A stretch of 64,000 nucleotides of DNA from an uncultured Glaciecola sp. (GTDB taxonomy: Bacteria > Pseudomonadota > Gammaproteobacteria > Enterobacterales > Alteromonadaceae). The notes below the pieces were generated by a model, which was not told the DNA's origin, ran no database searches, and worked only from the letters and a program-made list of their open reading frames with translations. The number at the start of each line of letters is the position of its first letter. Position 1 is the stretch's first letter. The stretch covers positions 35,502 to 99,501 of the forward strand of contig CAKZLI010000026.1 in assembly GCA_937125395.1 (NCBI GenBank), given 5' to 3'. The translations under genes were made by a program, and so were the position numbers. This document shows positions 36,323 to 47,171 of the stretch, piece by piece.

Positions 36323-37789
36323 TTACATCATCACGACATCAAATTTGTCTTGATTGTATAAGTGTTCAGTTTGCACGTTTATTTGCTTGGATACAAACAA
36401 CTCTACTTCGGCCAGTAATGCCGACTCTTCTCCCATCAACGCTTCTGCAACGGACGGTGATGCATACACCACAAACTTATCTGCTTCGTAAGCTCGATTG
36501 ACGCGCACAATCTCTCGCATGACTTCAAAACAAATGGTTTCTATGGTTTTGATACTGCCACGACCATCACAGACCGGACACGCTTCACACAAAATATGTT
36601 CAAGGCTTTCACGGGTTCGTTTGCGCGTCATTTCGATTAAACCCAGTGCGGTAAAACCATGAATGTTAGTTTTGGCGCGGTCTAAACTGCACGCTTGGGT
36701 CAAGGATAGTAATACCCGTCGTCTATGCTCTGATTCTGCCATGTCGATAAAATCAATCAAGATCATACCACCAAGATTACGTAACCGCAGTTGTCGAGCA
36801 ATGGCTTGGGTCGCTTCTACGTTGGTATTAAAAATGGTTTCTTCTAGGTTGCGATGACCAACAAATGCGCCGGTGTTAATATCGATAGTGGTCATTGCTT
36901 CAGTTTGATCGATAATAATATAACCACCGGATTTTAGATCAACTCGTCGTTTTAATGCTCGCTGGGCTTCATTTTCGACATCATACAAATCAAAAATCGG
37001 ACGCTCACCGGTGTAATATTCAAGCTTGCCATTGAGCTCTGGCACATATTCTTGGGTAAACTCGACAAGTTCAGTAAAAGAAAGCTTAGAGTCAATGCGG
37101 ATCCGTTCGATTTCGGTACCGGTAAAATCTCGAATAACACGTCGCGCTAACGGTAAATCTTCAAACAATACGTTAGAGGCTTTGGTTTTCATGCGTGATT
37201 GAATAATGTCCCAGAGCCGTTTTAGAAATGATGCATCTTGATACAGTTCTTGCTCGTTGACCCCTTCAGCCGCGGTACGTAGGATAAATCCGCCATTGTC
37301 ATCACACAAAGTCTGCACGATTTGTTTAAGGCGTTCACGCTCGCATTCATCTTCAATGCGTTGTGACACACCCACATGCGTTACAGAAGGCATAAATACC
37401 AAATAACGAGAGGGGATCGTAATGTCTGTTGTGAGTCGTGCACCTTTGGTCCCAATCGGATCTTTAACAACCTGAACGACGATATCTTGGCCATCTCTCA
37501 CCAGTTCACGGATGTCTTTTTTGATAATATGATTGGGGTTTACATCGTCCACGACTTCATTATGAATAGCGATGTCTGAGGCATGTAAAAATGCCGCTTT
37601 ATCAAAACCGATATCGACAAATGCCGCTTGCATGCCCGGTAATACTCGGGAGACTTTGCCGCGATAAATATTACCGACAATACCAAGCTTGGTATGACGT
37701 TCGATGTGGATCTCTTGCAAGATACCATTTTCGACTAACGCAACGCGCGCTTCAGATGGGGTTACGTTGATTAATAACTCAGCACTCAC
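36323..37789 (-). CDS. rng: Ribonuclease G
   Basis: A 488-residue endoribonuclease, partner/relative of RNase E, for 16S rRNA 5' end maturation and mRNA turnover. The S1 domain (about 35-125) is followed by the catalytic region with IDINTGAFVG and GGMILIDFIDM carrying the Mg-binding aspartates. The Zn-link Cys pair is C-x-x-C in EACPVCDGRG. Its ATG shares a base with the maf stop. No RNase E-like C-terminal scaffold, as expected. Confidence 0.96.
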   Translation of the reverse strand: MSAELLINVTPSEARVALVENGILQEIHIERHTKLGIVGNIYRGKVSRVLPGMQAAFVDIGFDKAAFLHASDIAIHNEVVDDVNPNHIIKKDIRELVRDGQDIVVQVVKDPIGTKGARLTTDITIPSRYLVFMPSVTHVGVSQRIEDECERERLKQIVQTLCDDNGGFILRTAAEGVNEQELYQDASFLKRLWDIIQSRMKTKASNVLFEDLPLARRVIRDFTGTEIERIRIDSKLSFTELVEFTQEYVPELNGKLEYYTGERPIFDLYDVENEAQRALKRRVDLKSGGYIIIDQTEAMTTIDINTGAFVGHRNLEETIFNTNVEATQAIARQLRLRNLGGMILIDFIDMAESEHRRRVLLSLTQACSLDRAKTNIHGFTALGLIEMTRKRTRESLEHILCEACPVCDGRGSIKTIETICFEVMREIVRVNRAYEADKFVVYASPSVAEALMGEESALLAEVELFVSKQINVQTEHLYNQDKFDVVMM

Positions 37790-38388
37790 TATTTAATCAC
37801 TCCTGATTGTTGTAAACACATTACTGTTTGCTGTAATGGTAATCCTACGATCGCGCTGTAGCTGCCATTGATTTGACTAACAAATTGCCCACCAATGCCT
37901 TGAATAGCATATCCACCGGCTTTACCTATGGGCTCTCCGGTTTCCCAATACGCTAGTTTTTGTGCTTCGCTCAGTGTTACAAAACTCACATCTGAGCGTA
38001 CGCATTGTTCCTTAAATGTAAGGCCGCTAGCACCTAATTGAGCAATGCAGACTGCGGTGATAACTTGGTGCGTTGAACCGGATAATAGCGCCATCATGGT
38101 CATGTAATCATCGAGATCGGTAGGTTTTCCCAAAATTTTAGTGCCGCAATACACCGTCGTATCACTACCTAATACATGCTGTCCTGGACGTTCTAAGGCA
38201 ATAATGAATGATTTTTCTCGCGCAAGACGGGTCACATAGTCCTGTGCAGTTTCATTCGCCAGTACCGCCTCATCAATGTTCGCAGGAGATTGAGTAAATT
38301 CAACCCCAATTTGTTCAAGTAACTGCACTCTACGCGGAGACGCAGAAGCTAACACTAACGGTTGTAGCTGATGATGTAAGCGGTTCAT
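37789..38388 (-). CDS. maf: Maf family nucleotide pyrophosphatase (YhdE type)
   Basis: A 199-residue Maf protein. LASASPRRVQLL at the N terminus is the nucleotide-binding signature and VLGSDTTVYCG carries the catalytic acidic residue. E. coli YhdE hydrolyses dTTP, UTP and modified derivatives. Some Maf proteins influence septation. It overlaps mreD by four bases (ATGA) and touches rng, so it is translationally linked to the shape genes. Confidence 0.94.
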   Translation of the reverse strand: MNRLHHQLQPLVLASASPRRVQLLEQIGVEFTQSPANIDEAVLANETAQDYVTRLAREKSFIIALERPGQHVLGSDTTVYCGTKILGKPTDLDDYMTMMALLSGSTHQVITAVCIAQLGASGLTFKEQCVRSDVSFVTLSEAQKLAYWETGEPIGKAGGYAIQGIGGQFVSQINGSYSAIVGLPLQQTVMCLQQSGVIK

Positions 38389-38858
38389 TTTAGGGCCAAC
38401 TGTCGACGAATTTTACGTAACATCCAAAATAACCAAGGCCATAAGAATACGGAAGTGACAATTGGCCAAAAATACGTAAATTGGAACAAGACATCGGTAA
38501 GCCAATGATGTAACCAAAATACAGTCACATTATACAACGCACATAATAAGCCTAGCACAGCCATCTGTTGCCATACTGAATAATTGCGTAAGCGCTGGTA
38601 GTGAATGGATGTGATATACACAACGATGACTAAGCCCAAGCTATTAATACCCAAGCTATTTCCGAGTAATACGTCTAACAAAATACCGCAAATAAAGGCA
38701 ACACCTAAGTTAACCCGCTGTGGTAGAGCGATATTCCAATAGACCAAAACTAACAATAACCAATCTGGACGGTATATATCGGTGCCAATAGGCATCGGTA
38801 ACACTTCTAATACAAAAGCAATAAAAATCGACACATAAATTACATAGCGTTTATTCAT
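38385..38858 (-). CDS. mreD: Rod-shape determining protein MreD
   Basis: A 157-residue inner-membrane protein with about five hydrophobic helices. It is part of the elongasome that couples MreB to peptidoglycan synthesis. PDWLLLVLVYWNIALPQRVNLG and GLLCALYNVTVFW are typical. Overlaps mreC by eight bases and maf by four. Confidence 0.94.
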   Translation of the reverse strand: MNKRYVIYVSIFIAFVLEVLPMPIGTDIYRPDWLLLVLVYWNIALPQRVNLGVAFICGILLDVLLGNSLGINSLGLVIVVYITSIHYQRLRNYSVWQQMAVLGLLCALYNVTVFWLHHWLTDVLFQFTYFWPIVTSVFLWPWLFWMLRKIRRQLALK

Positions 38859-39696
38859 TTAACGACTCCAATGGCGCGTCATCGCGACCTAAGAGTAATA
38901 AATATCGTAGCCTGTCTAGTCGAGCGAGTGGGGTTGCTTGCACTTTTGCAAAGGGTTGGCCATCATCACGGATAACCTCAGAGATTATGGCTACGGGATA
39001 GCCTTCAGGAAAGACATTGCCTAATCCGGATGTGATCAATATATCACCTTCAGCAATATCGGCACTGTGGGGCACATGGCGCACGGTCAAATTGTTTAAT
39101 TTGCCTGTGCCATTTGCAATTAAGCGTAGGTTGTTGCGTAAAATCCGAACCGGAATGGCATGTGATAGATCAGAGACCAATAATACTCTTGCTGTGGTTT
39201 GTGCGACATCCACGATTTGTCCGACGACCCCTTGATCATCAATTACCGGTTGGGTGTCATACACACCGCTAGTACTGCCTTTATTGATCAATACTTGCAA
39301 TGAATAGGGGTTGTTATCTACCGCCATTAATTCAGCGACAGTTTTGGATAATGAGGTTTGGATCGGCGCGTCGAGTAACTTACGGAGTTGGCTATTTTCT
39401 GCTAATAGCGTTTTGAAGCGCTGGTTATCCGCTTGCAATGACATCATTTGTAGAATGAGCTGTTCGTTTTGGTCGATGAGTTGTTCTTGAGAAACGATCC
39501 GGTCGGTACTGACATTTAAAAAAGACGCAGGCAAACTAGCAATATACTGAACCGGAGCTACCAAGCTAGTCAATACTGTCCGGACCGGCTTAAAGACACC
39601 ATACAACCCATCACTGATCAGCATGATCACCGAGAGCATCACAACCAAAAATAGGCGTGATTCTAAGCTTGGTCCTCGTTTGAATATCGGTTGCAT
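38851..39696 (-). CDS. mreC: Rod-shape determining protein MreC
   Basis: A 281-residue bitopic protein. One N-terminal membrane helix (about 14-32) is followed by a periplasmic coiled coil (about 70-110) and a double beta-barrel domain containing NKGSTSGVYDTQPVIDDQGVVGQ and GDILITSGLGNVFPEG. It links MreB filaments to PBP2/RodA. It lies 37 bases after mreB and overlaps mreD. Confidence 0.95.
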   Translation of the reverse strand: MQPIFKRGPSLESRLFLVVMLSVIMLISDGLYGVFKPVRTVLTSLVAPVQYIASLPASFLNVSTDRIVSQEQLIDQNEQLILQMMSLQADNQRFKTLLAENSQLRKLLDAPIQTSLSKTVAELMAVDNNPYSLQVLINKGSTSGVYDTQPVIDDQGVVGQIVDVAQTTARVLLVSDLSHAIPVRILRNNLRLIANGTGKLNNLTVRHVPHSADIAEGDILITSGLGNVFPEGYPVAIISEVIRDDGQPFAKVQATPLARLDRLRYLLLLGRDDAPLESLNE

Positions 39697-39733
39697 GATT
39701 AAAACAAAGACAACTTACGTTGCCTTTACCTGG

Positions 39734-40786
<1,053 letters not shown>

Positions 40787-40873
40787 TTAATATTGATATA
40801 AGAATCTTCTTTATGACAGGCATTTTATGGTAAGTTTCAATATATTGCATACTTTTTTTTAGAAAAGGCAAAC

Positions 40874-40918
40874 AAAAAAAATCAGACGGATGCAAAAGTA
40901 GCACCAATCTGATTTTTT
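40874..40918. terminator. Terminator-like hairpin between mshQ and mreB
   Basis: AATCAGA (40880-40886) and TCTGATT (40908-40914), flanked by an A run on the left and a T run on the right. It can stop leftward transcription from the MSHA genes before mreB. The loop is long (21 bases), so strength is uncertain. Confidence 0.5.
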
Positions 40919-40958
40919 AAATGGATATTATTATGCTAGGGGCCTGATGTATATTGAA

Positions 40959-43900
40959 TTATTCTAGTACCTCACGGATATTAATCTTACGGTCATTACC
41001 TCTAAATAAGCCAAAGTTGACGCTTGCTGAAGGCATATCTAAACCGTTAATGACACCATCACCATTCCAATCATAATTAAGGTGCTCAGCCCAAGCCGGT
41101 GAGCCGACCAGCGCTGATAATGTCACCTGCAAACCACCTCTAATATTTGCGGCTGGAAAACGTAAATCGTTCGGATCGGATTGACCACTAGCTAGGAAAC
41201 CAGTGCTTTGGATTGCGGTATAGCTTGCGGTGATATCATTTTCACTGCCTGCTAATGACGTCAGCGTGATCTGTCCTAAGGACTGAGCCATACTAATGTT
41301 AGTGCTGTTATCATCGATGTTTTTTGTCCAATTATTGCCAATAAAATATTGCGCATACATGGGGATGTAGAGCGATTGATCCTCCGGCCCAAAGGCATTG
41401 TCTAGATAAAGCCGACCATAGCGTTGCTCAGTACCTGTGACATTACTAAAGGTAAACGCACTGCAACCATTAGGATAATTTACTTGATAACAGGTTCCAT
41501 TGGTATCGGTTAAAAAATCCGCATCTAATACCACATCAACATCGCTATCGAATGCATTAACCGGAAGTGCCGGTTTTACATATTGTAATGCAATGTTGTT
41601 TAATGTGATTGTGCCTTTACCATCATGATTACTGATACCGCTTACTGTCGGATCGGCCGGGGTAGTCGCTAACATCAAATTTAGACCTGAACTCGATTGA
41701 TCGATATAGCTCACCTGAGATTGCACTTGTGTACCTGTTGGATTGAGCTGCCATTGCGTTCCATCGTAATTTGGGACGATTTGATTGAGCGCATTAAACG
41801 CGGTGACTTCGATTTGTGGCTCCACACCAAGATCAAAAAAGAAAGGTTGTCCCACATACGTAAACGCCCCTGAGCTGGCATCAGTAAATGCCGGGCTATA
41901 GACTGTTTGCACATCGAAATAAGCAGGAATAAAGGGGCCAAATTGCAACGTATTGGATTGCACACTGCGATACGTGTGTCGGTCAATCATATATATTTCA
42001 ACCACACCTGCATCCGAGAAATATGCCCCATCATACTCATATTGGCCATTGGTAAAGCGCAAATCTGAGCCATATAAAGGTGTACTTGGGATCACCAAAT
42101 TAAAACTCGGGTCGGCACTGATGATATAGTCTTGTGCAAAGGTGAGGTTACCAAACGCAGTGCCAGTGGTTGGCGCTACGCGATTGGCATACACTTCTAA
42201 GCGCTGAGGATTATAACTAGGCAGTTCAATATTGTTTTCGCCGTAGCCTATAATACTAAAATTAAACGGCGTCCCTGCGACATGATTATGCGTCACATCA
42301 TGGCTAAGTTGTATGCCTTTGGGCGTAAATTCAACCTGTAATGTATTGGATTGCAGCACGGCACCATCCACATTGAGTGTTGCATTGAGACTCATGTTAG
42401 TTGCATCAGGTAATGCAAAATCACCAAAATGAGTTTGGGCTTCCTCATCAAAGACCATATTGGTGGTAGCGTTAATCGTTGTTGCATTGGTATTTAATGG
42501 CAGATTGCCAAAGGGTACTTTACACCCTTTGACGGTTTGCCCTAATGCATCATATTGATGACAAGCATAGCCAAGTTCAACGGGCTGAGTACCTTCTATT
42601 ATCGCTTCGCATACGCCATTATTATCTCGCACTGCGCGCATTTTGATGTGACTCATTGCAGCCCCAGCGATATGCCCCGTAGCAAAGATGTGGCGACGTA
42701 GCGCCTCGTTAGAGGAGAATTGCGGTGCCTGATCGGCATAAATTTGTAAACCAGCATTAACAAATTCGATGGCACAGCCATTTTCACAGGTATTCACTAG
42801 CTCGTCTTCTTTAGCGTGGTACATGGGCGTAAAGACTAGATCCTTAGTGCCGGGTGAGCGTGATACTAAGTCAAAAGTAAATTCGCCAGTAAACTCATAT
42901 ACTTGTCCAGCAGGATCGCCATTAGGAGAAGGAGATAAGCTAACTTGAACTGGGTGTTCATATAATTCGCTGCATTGTTCATTTTTGCAGGCTTTGACCG
43001 TCACAGGGGCTGAATCACAGGTGAGTGCTTGATCGGGATGCTCGATTTGGTAACCGTAGAGCACTGCACAAGGCTCGGCTTTTGCCATATCGGCTTTAAT
43101 TTCTTCGGCGCTTTGCTCAAAATTATACACACGAATATCATCATAGCGTCCATTTGCAGAAGATGAAGCCGTGATATAGTCAGTCCGATTATCGGCTAGG
43201 GCTAGATTACCGTAATCAGGCATGATCCCATTCCATCTCTCCCAATTTTGATTAAAATCACTGGCTCGGATAGTGAATGTATGTTGCACACCATTTAAGA
43301 ATAACTGTACGATTTTGCTCGTATAATTATAGGTAATCGTGACATGTACCCAAGTAAACTCTGGAAAATCAAACGGATTTGAATCGTAACGAATATCACG
43401 ATCTTGTGAGTCTTCATACCCAAATTGTAACCGACCATTTTCTTTGAGCATCAAATAAAAATATTTATTACGGGCGTCTTTCGTGGTTTCTTGTGAGATT
43501 TGTACGGCATCAAATAATGTCCGATCACGTTCATCTTGCCAACCTGAGTTGGATTTAAACCAAAATGAAATAGTCCCCTCAGGACCCACATCCTGTTCCA
43601 AATCAATCGGCGTATCGACAAAATCAGGCGTCTCTTGATTGGTGTTGGGTGGAATGTCTAAGGTACCACACGACATATTATTTACCGGTGTTAATAAGCG
43701 TGTTTCTCCGCTTAATGATGCATGATATGCATTACCTGAACTATCTTGAATATCGCCAGGATTGGCCCATGATCTATCTGAGAAGCGGTATTCTGCTACT
43801 AGTGAACGACTGCTATCATCACCGCAAGCACTGCATTCGTATTGCTGTGCAGTTTTTAATTCCACTAACCCGGTTGGTCCAATTGGTCCATCATACCAAC

Positions 43901-44618
43901 GGATATCATCGATATTTCCTTTGAAAAAATCGCGTAAATCATCCGGAGTCGTCTCCGCTTGAGAACTACGTCGGGCATTACCACCAAACACCATGGGCTC
44001 AGGGTTGTTTTCTTGTGAACCGGTGGACTGTGCATTTTCTCCGATCAGTTCACCATTTATGTACAACTTAGTTGTGACGTTATCCCAAGTCACCGCATAA
44101 AAATACCATTGCCCGGCAACAATGATCTGGTCATCGGTATGGATAAAATAATCCTGAGCATTGGTTTGATACCGCAGGTGCAAACTGCCATCATTATTCA
44201 GCCAAGAGGTGAGATGACCGCCGAGATCTTTATCCAGTGAATCGCGCGAATATAAATACTGTCCGCCTTGCATTGCGTCACTGGTAAAGGCGAGATCATC
44301 GACCTTAAACCAAAATGTCAATGCGCCTTGTGCACCGCGCAAATGGGGAGCATCAGGAATATAGATATGGGCACCATTACCATTGAGTCGGCCTGATTGG
44401 CAGTATTGACCCTCATTTTCGATAGCAGTACCGATTTTGCCGATCGCATGATGCTCACTGATAACATCAATAATGTTGTTATCAAATTCGGTCGAGCAGA
44501 TATCCATTGGCCAATGGCCGATTAGATTGGGCATGGGAGTGGTTTGCGCTGATAGTATTGCACTAACCAGTCCCAGTCCTAAGCCGAACAAGGGTAATAA
44601 CATCCGTGTAAATTGCAT
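40959..44618 (-). CDS. mshQ: MSHA biogenesis protein MshQ-like, with two LamG domains
   Basis: A 1219-residue exported protein with a signal peptide (cleavage near SAQ at about residue 25). A first LamG/concanavalin-like domain (about 30-245) is followed by a second (about 270-510), each with WYFYAVTWDN- or WVHVTITYNY-type strands. The long C-terminal part has the DUF6701-like region usual in MshQ. The position at the end of the cluster after mshP fits. GAGGT lies five bases before the ATG. It is probably a tip adhesin or accessory of the MSHA pilus. The tandem LamG domains are a feature of some marine MshQ proteins; binding targets are unknown. Confidence 0.85.
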   Translation of the reverse strand: MQFTRMLLPLFGLGLGLVSAILSAQTTPMPNLIGHWPMDICSTEFDNNIIDVISEHHAIGKIGTAIENEGQYCQSGRLNGNGAHIYIPDAPHLRGAQGALTFWFKVDDLAFTSDAMQGGQYLYSRDSLDKDLGGHLTSWLNNDGSLHLRYQTNAQDYFIHTDDQIIVAGQWYFYAVTWDNVTTKLYINGELIGENAQSTGSQENNPEPMVFGGNARRSSQAETTPDDLRDFFKGNIDDIRWYDGPIGPTGLVELKTAQQYECSACGDDSSRSLVAEYRFSDRSWANPGDIQDSSGNAYHASLSGETRLLTPVNNMSCGTLDIPPNTNQETPDFVDTPIDLEQDVGPEGTISFWFKSNSGWQDERDRTLFDAVQISQETTKDARNKYFYLMLKENGRLQFGYEDSQDRDIRYDSNPFDFPEFTWVHVTITYNYTSKIVQLFLNGVQHTFTIRASDFNQNWERWNGIMPDYGNLALADNRTDYITASSSANGRYDDIRVYNFEQSAEEIKADMAKAEPCAVLYGYQIEHPDQALTCDSAPVTVKACKNEQCSELYEHPVQVSLSPSPNGDPAGQVYEFTGEFTFDLVSRSPGTKDLVFTPMYHAKEDELVNTCENGCAIEFVNAGLQIYADQAPQFSSNEALRRHIFATGHIAGAAMSHIKMRAVRDNNGVCEAIIEGTQPVELGYACHQYDALGQTVKGCKVPFGNLPLNTNATTINATTNMVFDEEAQTHFGDFALPDATNMSLNATLNVDGAVLQSNTLQVEFTPKGIQLSHDVTHNHVAGTPFNFSIIGYGENNIELPSYNPQRLEVYANRVAPTTGTAFGNLTFAQDYIISADPSFNLVIPSTPLYGSDLRFTNGQYEYDGAYFSDAGVVEIYMIDRHTYRSVQSNTLQFGPFIPAYFDVQTVYSPAFTDASSGAFTYVGQPFFFDLGVEPQIEVTAFNALNQIVPNYDGTQWQLNPTGTQVQSQVSYIDQSSSGLNLMLATTPADPTVSGISNHDGKGTITLNNIALQYVKPALPVNAFDSDVDVVLDADFLTDTNGTCYQVNYPNGCSAFTFSNVTGTEQRYGRLYLDNAFGPEDQSLYIPMYAQYFIGNNWTKNIDDNSTNISMAQSLGQITLTSLAGSENDITASYTAIQSTGFLASGQSDPNDLRFPAANIRGGLQVTLSALVGSPAWAEHLNYDWNGDGVINGLDMPSASVNFGLFRGNDRKINIREVLE

Positions 44619-44680
44619 AAATACCTCGTTAGCAATAATTAATATAGTAAAATTAAAAAGTCATTCACCAGCGTTACGAC

Positions 44681-45106
44681 TTAACGTTGTTGTAATGCTT
44701 CAACCGATAACGTGCGACTGACAATACTGTCGCCTACCTGACAGGCGCCCTCACTGGTAAAGCGATAAAAGTAATGTTGATTGCCATTTTTGGTCACAGA
44801 GATCGAATTACATGATGCAGTATAAGTACAATTACCAAAGCCGGTTATAGCACTAAAATCAGCATTCGAATTAATCGTCGAATTACAGGTTTGGATCGGC
44901 GTATCTAAAGGAAATGCCATCCCTCCTAGTACTTCTAAACCTGCATTAGCCGCATGCTTGGCGCGTAATCCGGTAAGATCCGTTACCACCGACATATTCG
45001 ACGCAATCACCATTTTACTCATGGTCGCCCCAAGCATCGCCAGGACGATGATCACAAATAAAGCAATCACTAACATGCTGCCTTGTTGTCGCTGTAGAGA
45101 TACCAT
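44681..45106 (-). CDS. mshP: MSHA minor pilin-like protein MshP
   Basis: A PilX-like protein of about 141 residues. QQGSMLVIALFVIIVLAMLG is the N-terminal hydrophobic helix, preceded by a short basic leader. The body ends with two cysteines (FGNCTYTASCNS). I chose ATG 45106 because it lies just after the mshO stop; in-frame ATGs at 45124 and 45142 overlap mshO. It belongs to the mshCDOPQ minor pilin series. Confidence 0.85.
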   Translation of the reverse strand: MVSLQRQQGSMLVIALFVIIVLAMLGATMSKMVIASNMSVVTDLTGLRAKHAANAGLEVLGGMAFPLDTPIQTCNSTINSNADFSAITGFGNCTYTASCNSISVTKNGNQHYFYRFTSEGACQVGDSIVSRTLSVEALQQR

Positions 45107-45113
45107 GGGTAGT

Positions 45114-45965
45114 TTAGGGCACATTGGGAATATGAACCTCATGCATAAATGACACTGTTTGGCCGTTGGCGGTAAACGATAATAATACTCTGGTATATGC
45201 GTTACGGCGTAAACTCATGTCATACCAACGAAAAGGATCATCACTGGCACCGGTTTGTGCAGAGGGATCCGCTGATAACGTATTGGCAATATTTTGTGCC
45301 ATTAATGTGCCGCCGCTAGTGTATAAGGTTTGCGTCGTTGCTAGGGTGCCGGTGTGTCGATATACCTGATTGTTCCGCACGCAATAACTCACGGTACCGG
45401 AGGCAATATATAAACGTGAAGCAGGTGAGCTCTCTGCAAATGAATCTGCCACAGTGAGCTGAATGATTTGGTCAGCATCATCATCGGTTGCACAATTGCC
45501 ATCGCCATCATCGCTGCAAGCTGAAATCATTTGTCGTTTGTTACGACTAGCGTCATATACGTCGGCACTTTCTAACGGGTACACAAACGCATAATCGGCG
45601 TTCATCAATGGCATAAACATCATATTGTTAATATCCGCCATACGTACTACATCGACCTGTGTACTGGCAGTGGGTTGCATTGGCAACATCGTGTAAGTGG
45701 TTGCCCACTTATTAGGGACAAATTCAACACAATGGGCGCTACTATTTCCTCGGATGCGAATAGAGTTGGGAATAGCATGTTTGATCTCTCGTGCCATTCG
45801 CTCAACAATAAAACTGCTGTCATCCATTAACTGTGAACGCGTGATAAATTGTGAGTATTGCAAGACCGTTGCACGCATGAAGCTAGTGATCCCGACTCCT
45901 ACAATCGCCACAATGATTAATACGAACACCAATTCAAGTAAGGTAAATCCCTGCTGAGCTTTCAT
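45114..45965 (-). CDS. mshO: MSHA minor pilin MshO
   Basis: A 283-residue type IV minor pilin. The prepilin site is QQGFTLLELVFVLIIVAIVG, cleaved after Gly. It is the largest of the minor pilins, as in Vibrio. ATG 45965 overlaps the mshD stop (TGATG) and has AAGGA upstream. ACSDDGDGNCATDDDAD is a local acidic loop with two cysteines, possibly metal-binding. Confidence 0.92.
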   Translation of the reverse strand: MKAQQGFTLLELVFVLIIVAIVGVGITSFMRATVLQYSQFITRSQLMDDSSFIVERMAREIKHAIPNSIRIRGNSSAHCVEFVPNKWATTYTMLPMQPTASTQVDVVRMADINNMMFMPLMNADYAFVYPLESADVYDASRNKRQMISACSDDGDGNCATDDDADQIIQLTVADSFAESSPASRLYIASGTVSYCVRNNQVYRHTGTLATTQTLYTSGGTLMAQNIANTLSADPSAQTGASDDPFRWYDMSLRRNAYTRVLLSFTANGQTVSFMHEVHIPNVP

Positions 45966-46549
45966 CAAAAATTCCTTCTAACAAAACTCGCACTCACTTG
46001 TTCTAAGTTGGGTGTGGTAATCGTGATGGTAATGACTTTGGTATTGCCGATGAGCGTTCCGCTGTCTAATATGCCATCACCATTCAAATCATCATCATTG
46101 ATACCGTTAAGGTTATCGTCATACATGACCGCAACAGTAGCGGTAAATCCTTCGTACATGGCCTCCCCATTAATTAATGGGGTAAACCCCTGGGCATCGG
46201 CAATCAGCGCATTACTTAAATTTAAGCCATGATAGTCATCGACATCATCAAAGGTGGCACGGGTTTCAGCGGTATCGGCACCTAAATCGGCACTTGGTGT
46301 ACAGGTGGAGGCGGTGAGCTCATTACAACGCACCATGCCACCGACAAAATCAGATTGTTCGTCAAAGGCTTTGGCACTGATTTCGTTAAATAATGATTGG
46401 CTTAACTCTGTGGCTCGGGTTTGCCATAAAGGGTCAAAACTTTGTTTAGATTGCGGTACCATCAGCGTAGAAATAATCCCTAAAACAACCCCAAACACAA
46501 CTAATCCGGCGATCATTTCGATTAATGTAAAGCCTTGTTCAGCACGCAT
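45965..46549 (-). CDS. mshD: MSHA minor pilin MshD
   Basis: A 194-residue minor pilin starting MRAEQGFTLIEMIAGLVVFG, with a perfect prepilin peptidase motif. DDNLNGINDDDLNGDGILDS is a Ca-binding-like Asp/Asn/Gly repeat. It overlaps mshC by 11 bases and mshO by one, so the minor pilins are co-translated. Confidence 0.92.
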   Translation of the reverse strand: MRAEQGFTLIEMIAGLVVFGVVLGIISTLMVPQSKQSFDPLWQTRATELSQSLFNEISAKAFDEQSDFVGGMVRCNELTASTCTPSADLGADTAETRATFDDVDDYHGLNLSNALIADAQGFTPLINGEAMYEGFTATVAVMYDDNLNGINDDDLNGDGILDSGTLIGNTKVITITITTPNLEQVSASFVRRNF

Positions 46550-47081
46550 ATATCATGCCTTCTCGATTAATACAGACACCATAAACATTGGCGGTATCAA
46601 AGCTGATTTTGCAAGTGGAGGCACAATTGTTTGCGGTATTTTGTGGTCGACCTAAACTATCAAACCCCAACGATTTATAGCCTAATGAGGTCCCATCGGC
46701 AGTGATCAACGTCATATTTTCGGTCGCTAACTCATCTGTTTGGGTTATGATCTCGCTGTGTACGGCAAAATCAATGGTATTTTCATCGCAAGTATTGCTC
46801 GCATTACTCAACGCCATATTACTGGTGGGAAATCCATAGGCGGGCAATGTGGATGTGGCTACATCAGGTAACCGAAAATTAAGTTGATAACAAATAGGTG
46901 TGCGAGTGTCTTGCATCGCTTTGTTTTGGACAACACGCAGTGCACTGATCAAGCGCTCCTGTTGCGCGGCATAGGTATAGCTTTGTGTGTCGTTAAGGCG
47001 GGCAAAAGCGGTCAAACCAATAATACTGACAATAATCATGACGGTGATCAATTCAATCAATGAAAAACCTCGTTGCAACAT
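46539..47081 (-). CDS. mshC: MSHA minor pilin MshC
   Basis: A 180-residue GspH/FimT-like minor pilin. MLQRGFSLIELITVMIIVSI is the prepilin leader and helix. ATG 47081 has AGGA five bases upstream; the frame extends 13 codons further, but those residues are unlike a leader. A hairpin between mshA and mshC (47128-47148) may lower expression of the minor pilins relative to the major one. Confidence 0.92.
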   Translation of the reverse strand: MLQRGFSLIELITVMIIVSIIGLTAFARLNDTQSYTYAAQQERLISALRVVQNKAMQDTRTPICYQLNFRLPDVATSTLPAYGFPTSNMALSNASNTCDENTIDFAVHSEIITQTDELATENMTLITADGTSLGYKSLGFDSLGRPQNTANNCASTCKISFDTANVYGVCINREGMIYAC

Positions 47082-47127
47082 AACTATCCTTGTTCGTAAA
47101 TCGGTATAACATGACGACAAAGCACTC

Positions 47128-47148
47128 AGCCCTGAATTAATCAGGGCT
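47128..47148 (-). terminator. Intercistronic hairpin after mshA
   Basis: AGCCCTGA and TCAGGGCT form an 8-bp perfect stem around five bases, 24 bases after the mshA stop. No T tract follows on the minus strand. It is likely a partial terminator or mRNA-stabilising stem that sets pilin stoichiometry. Confidence 0.5.
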
Positions 47149-47171
47149 AAGCTTGTTACCGTCTAGAGTAA

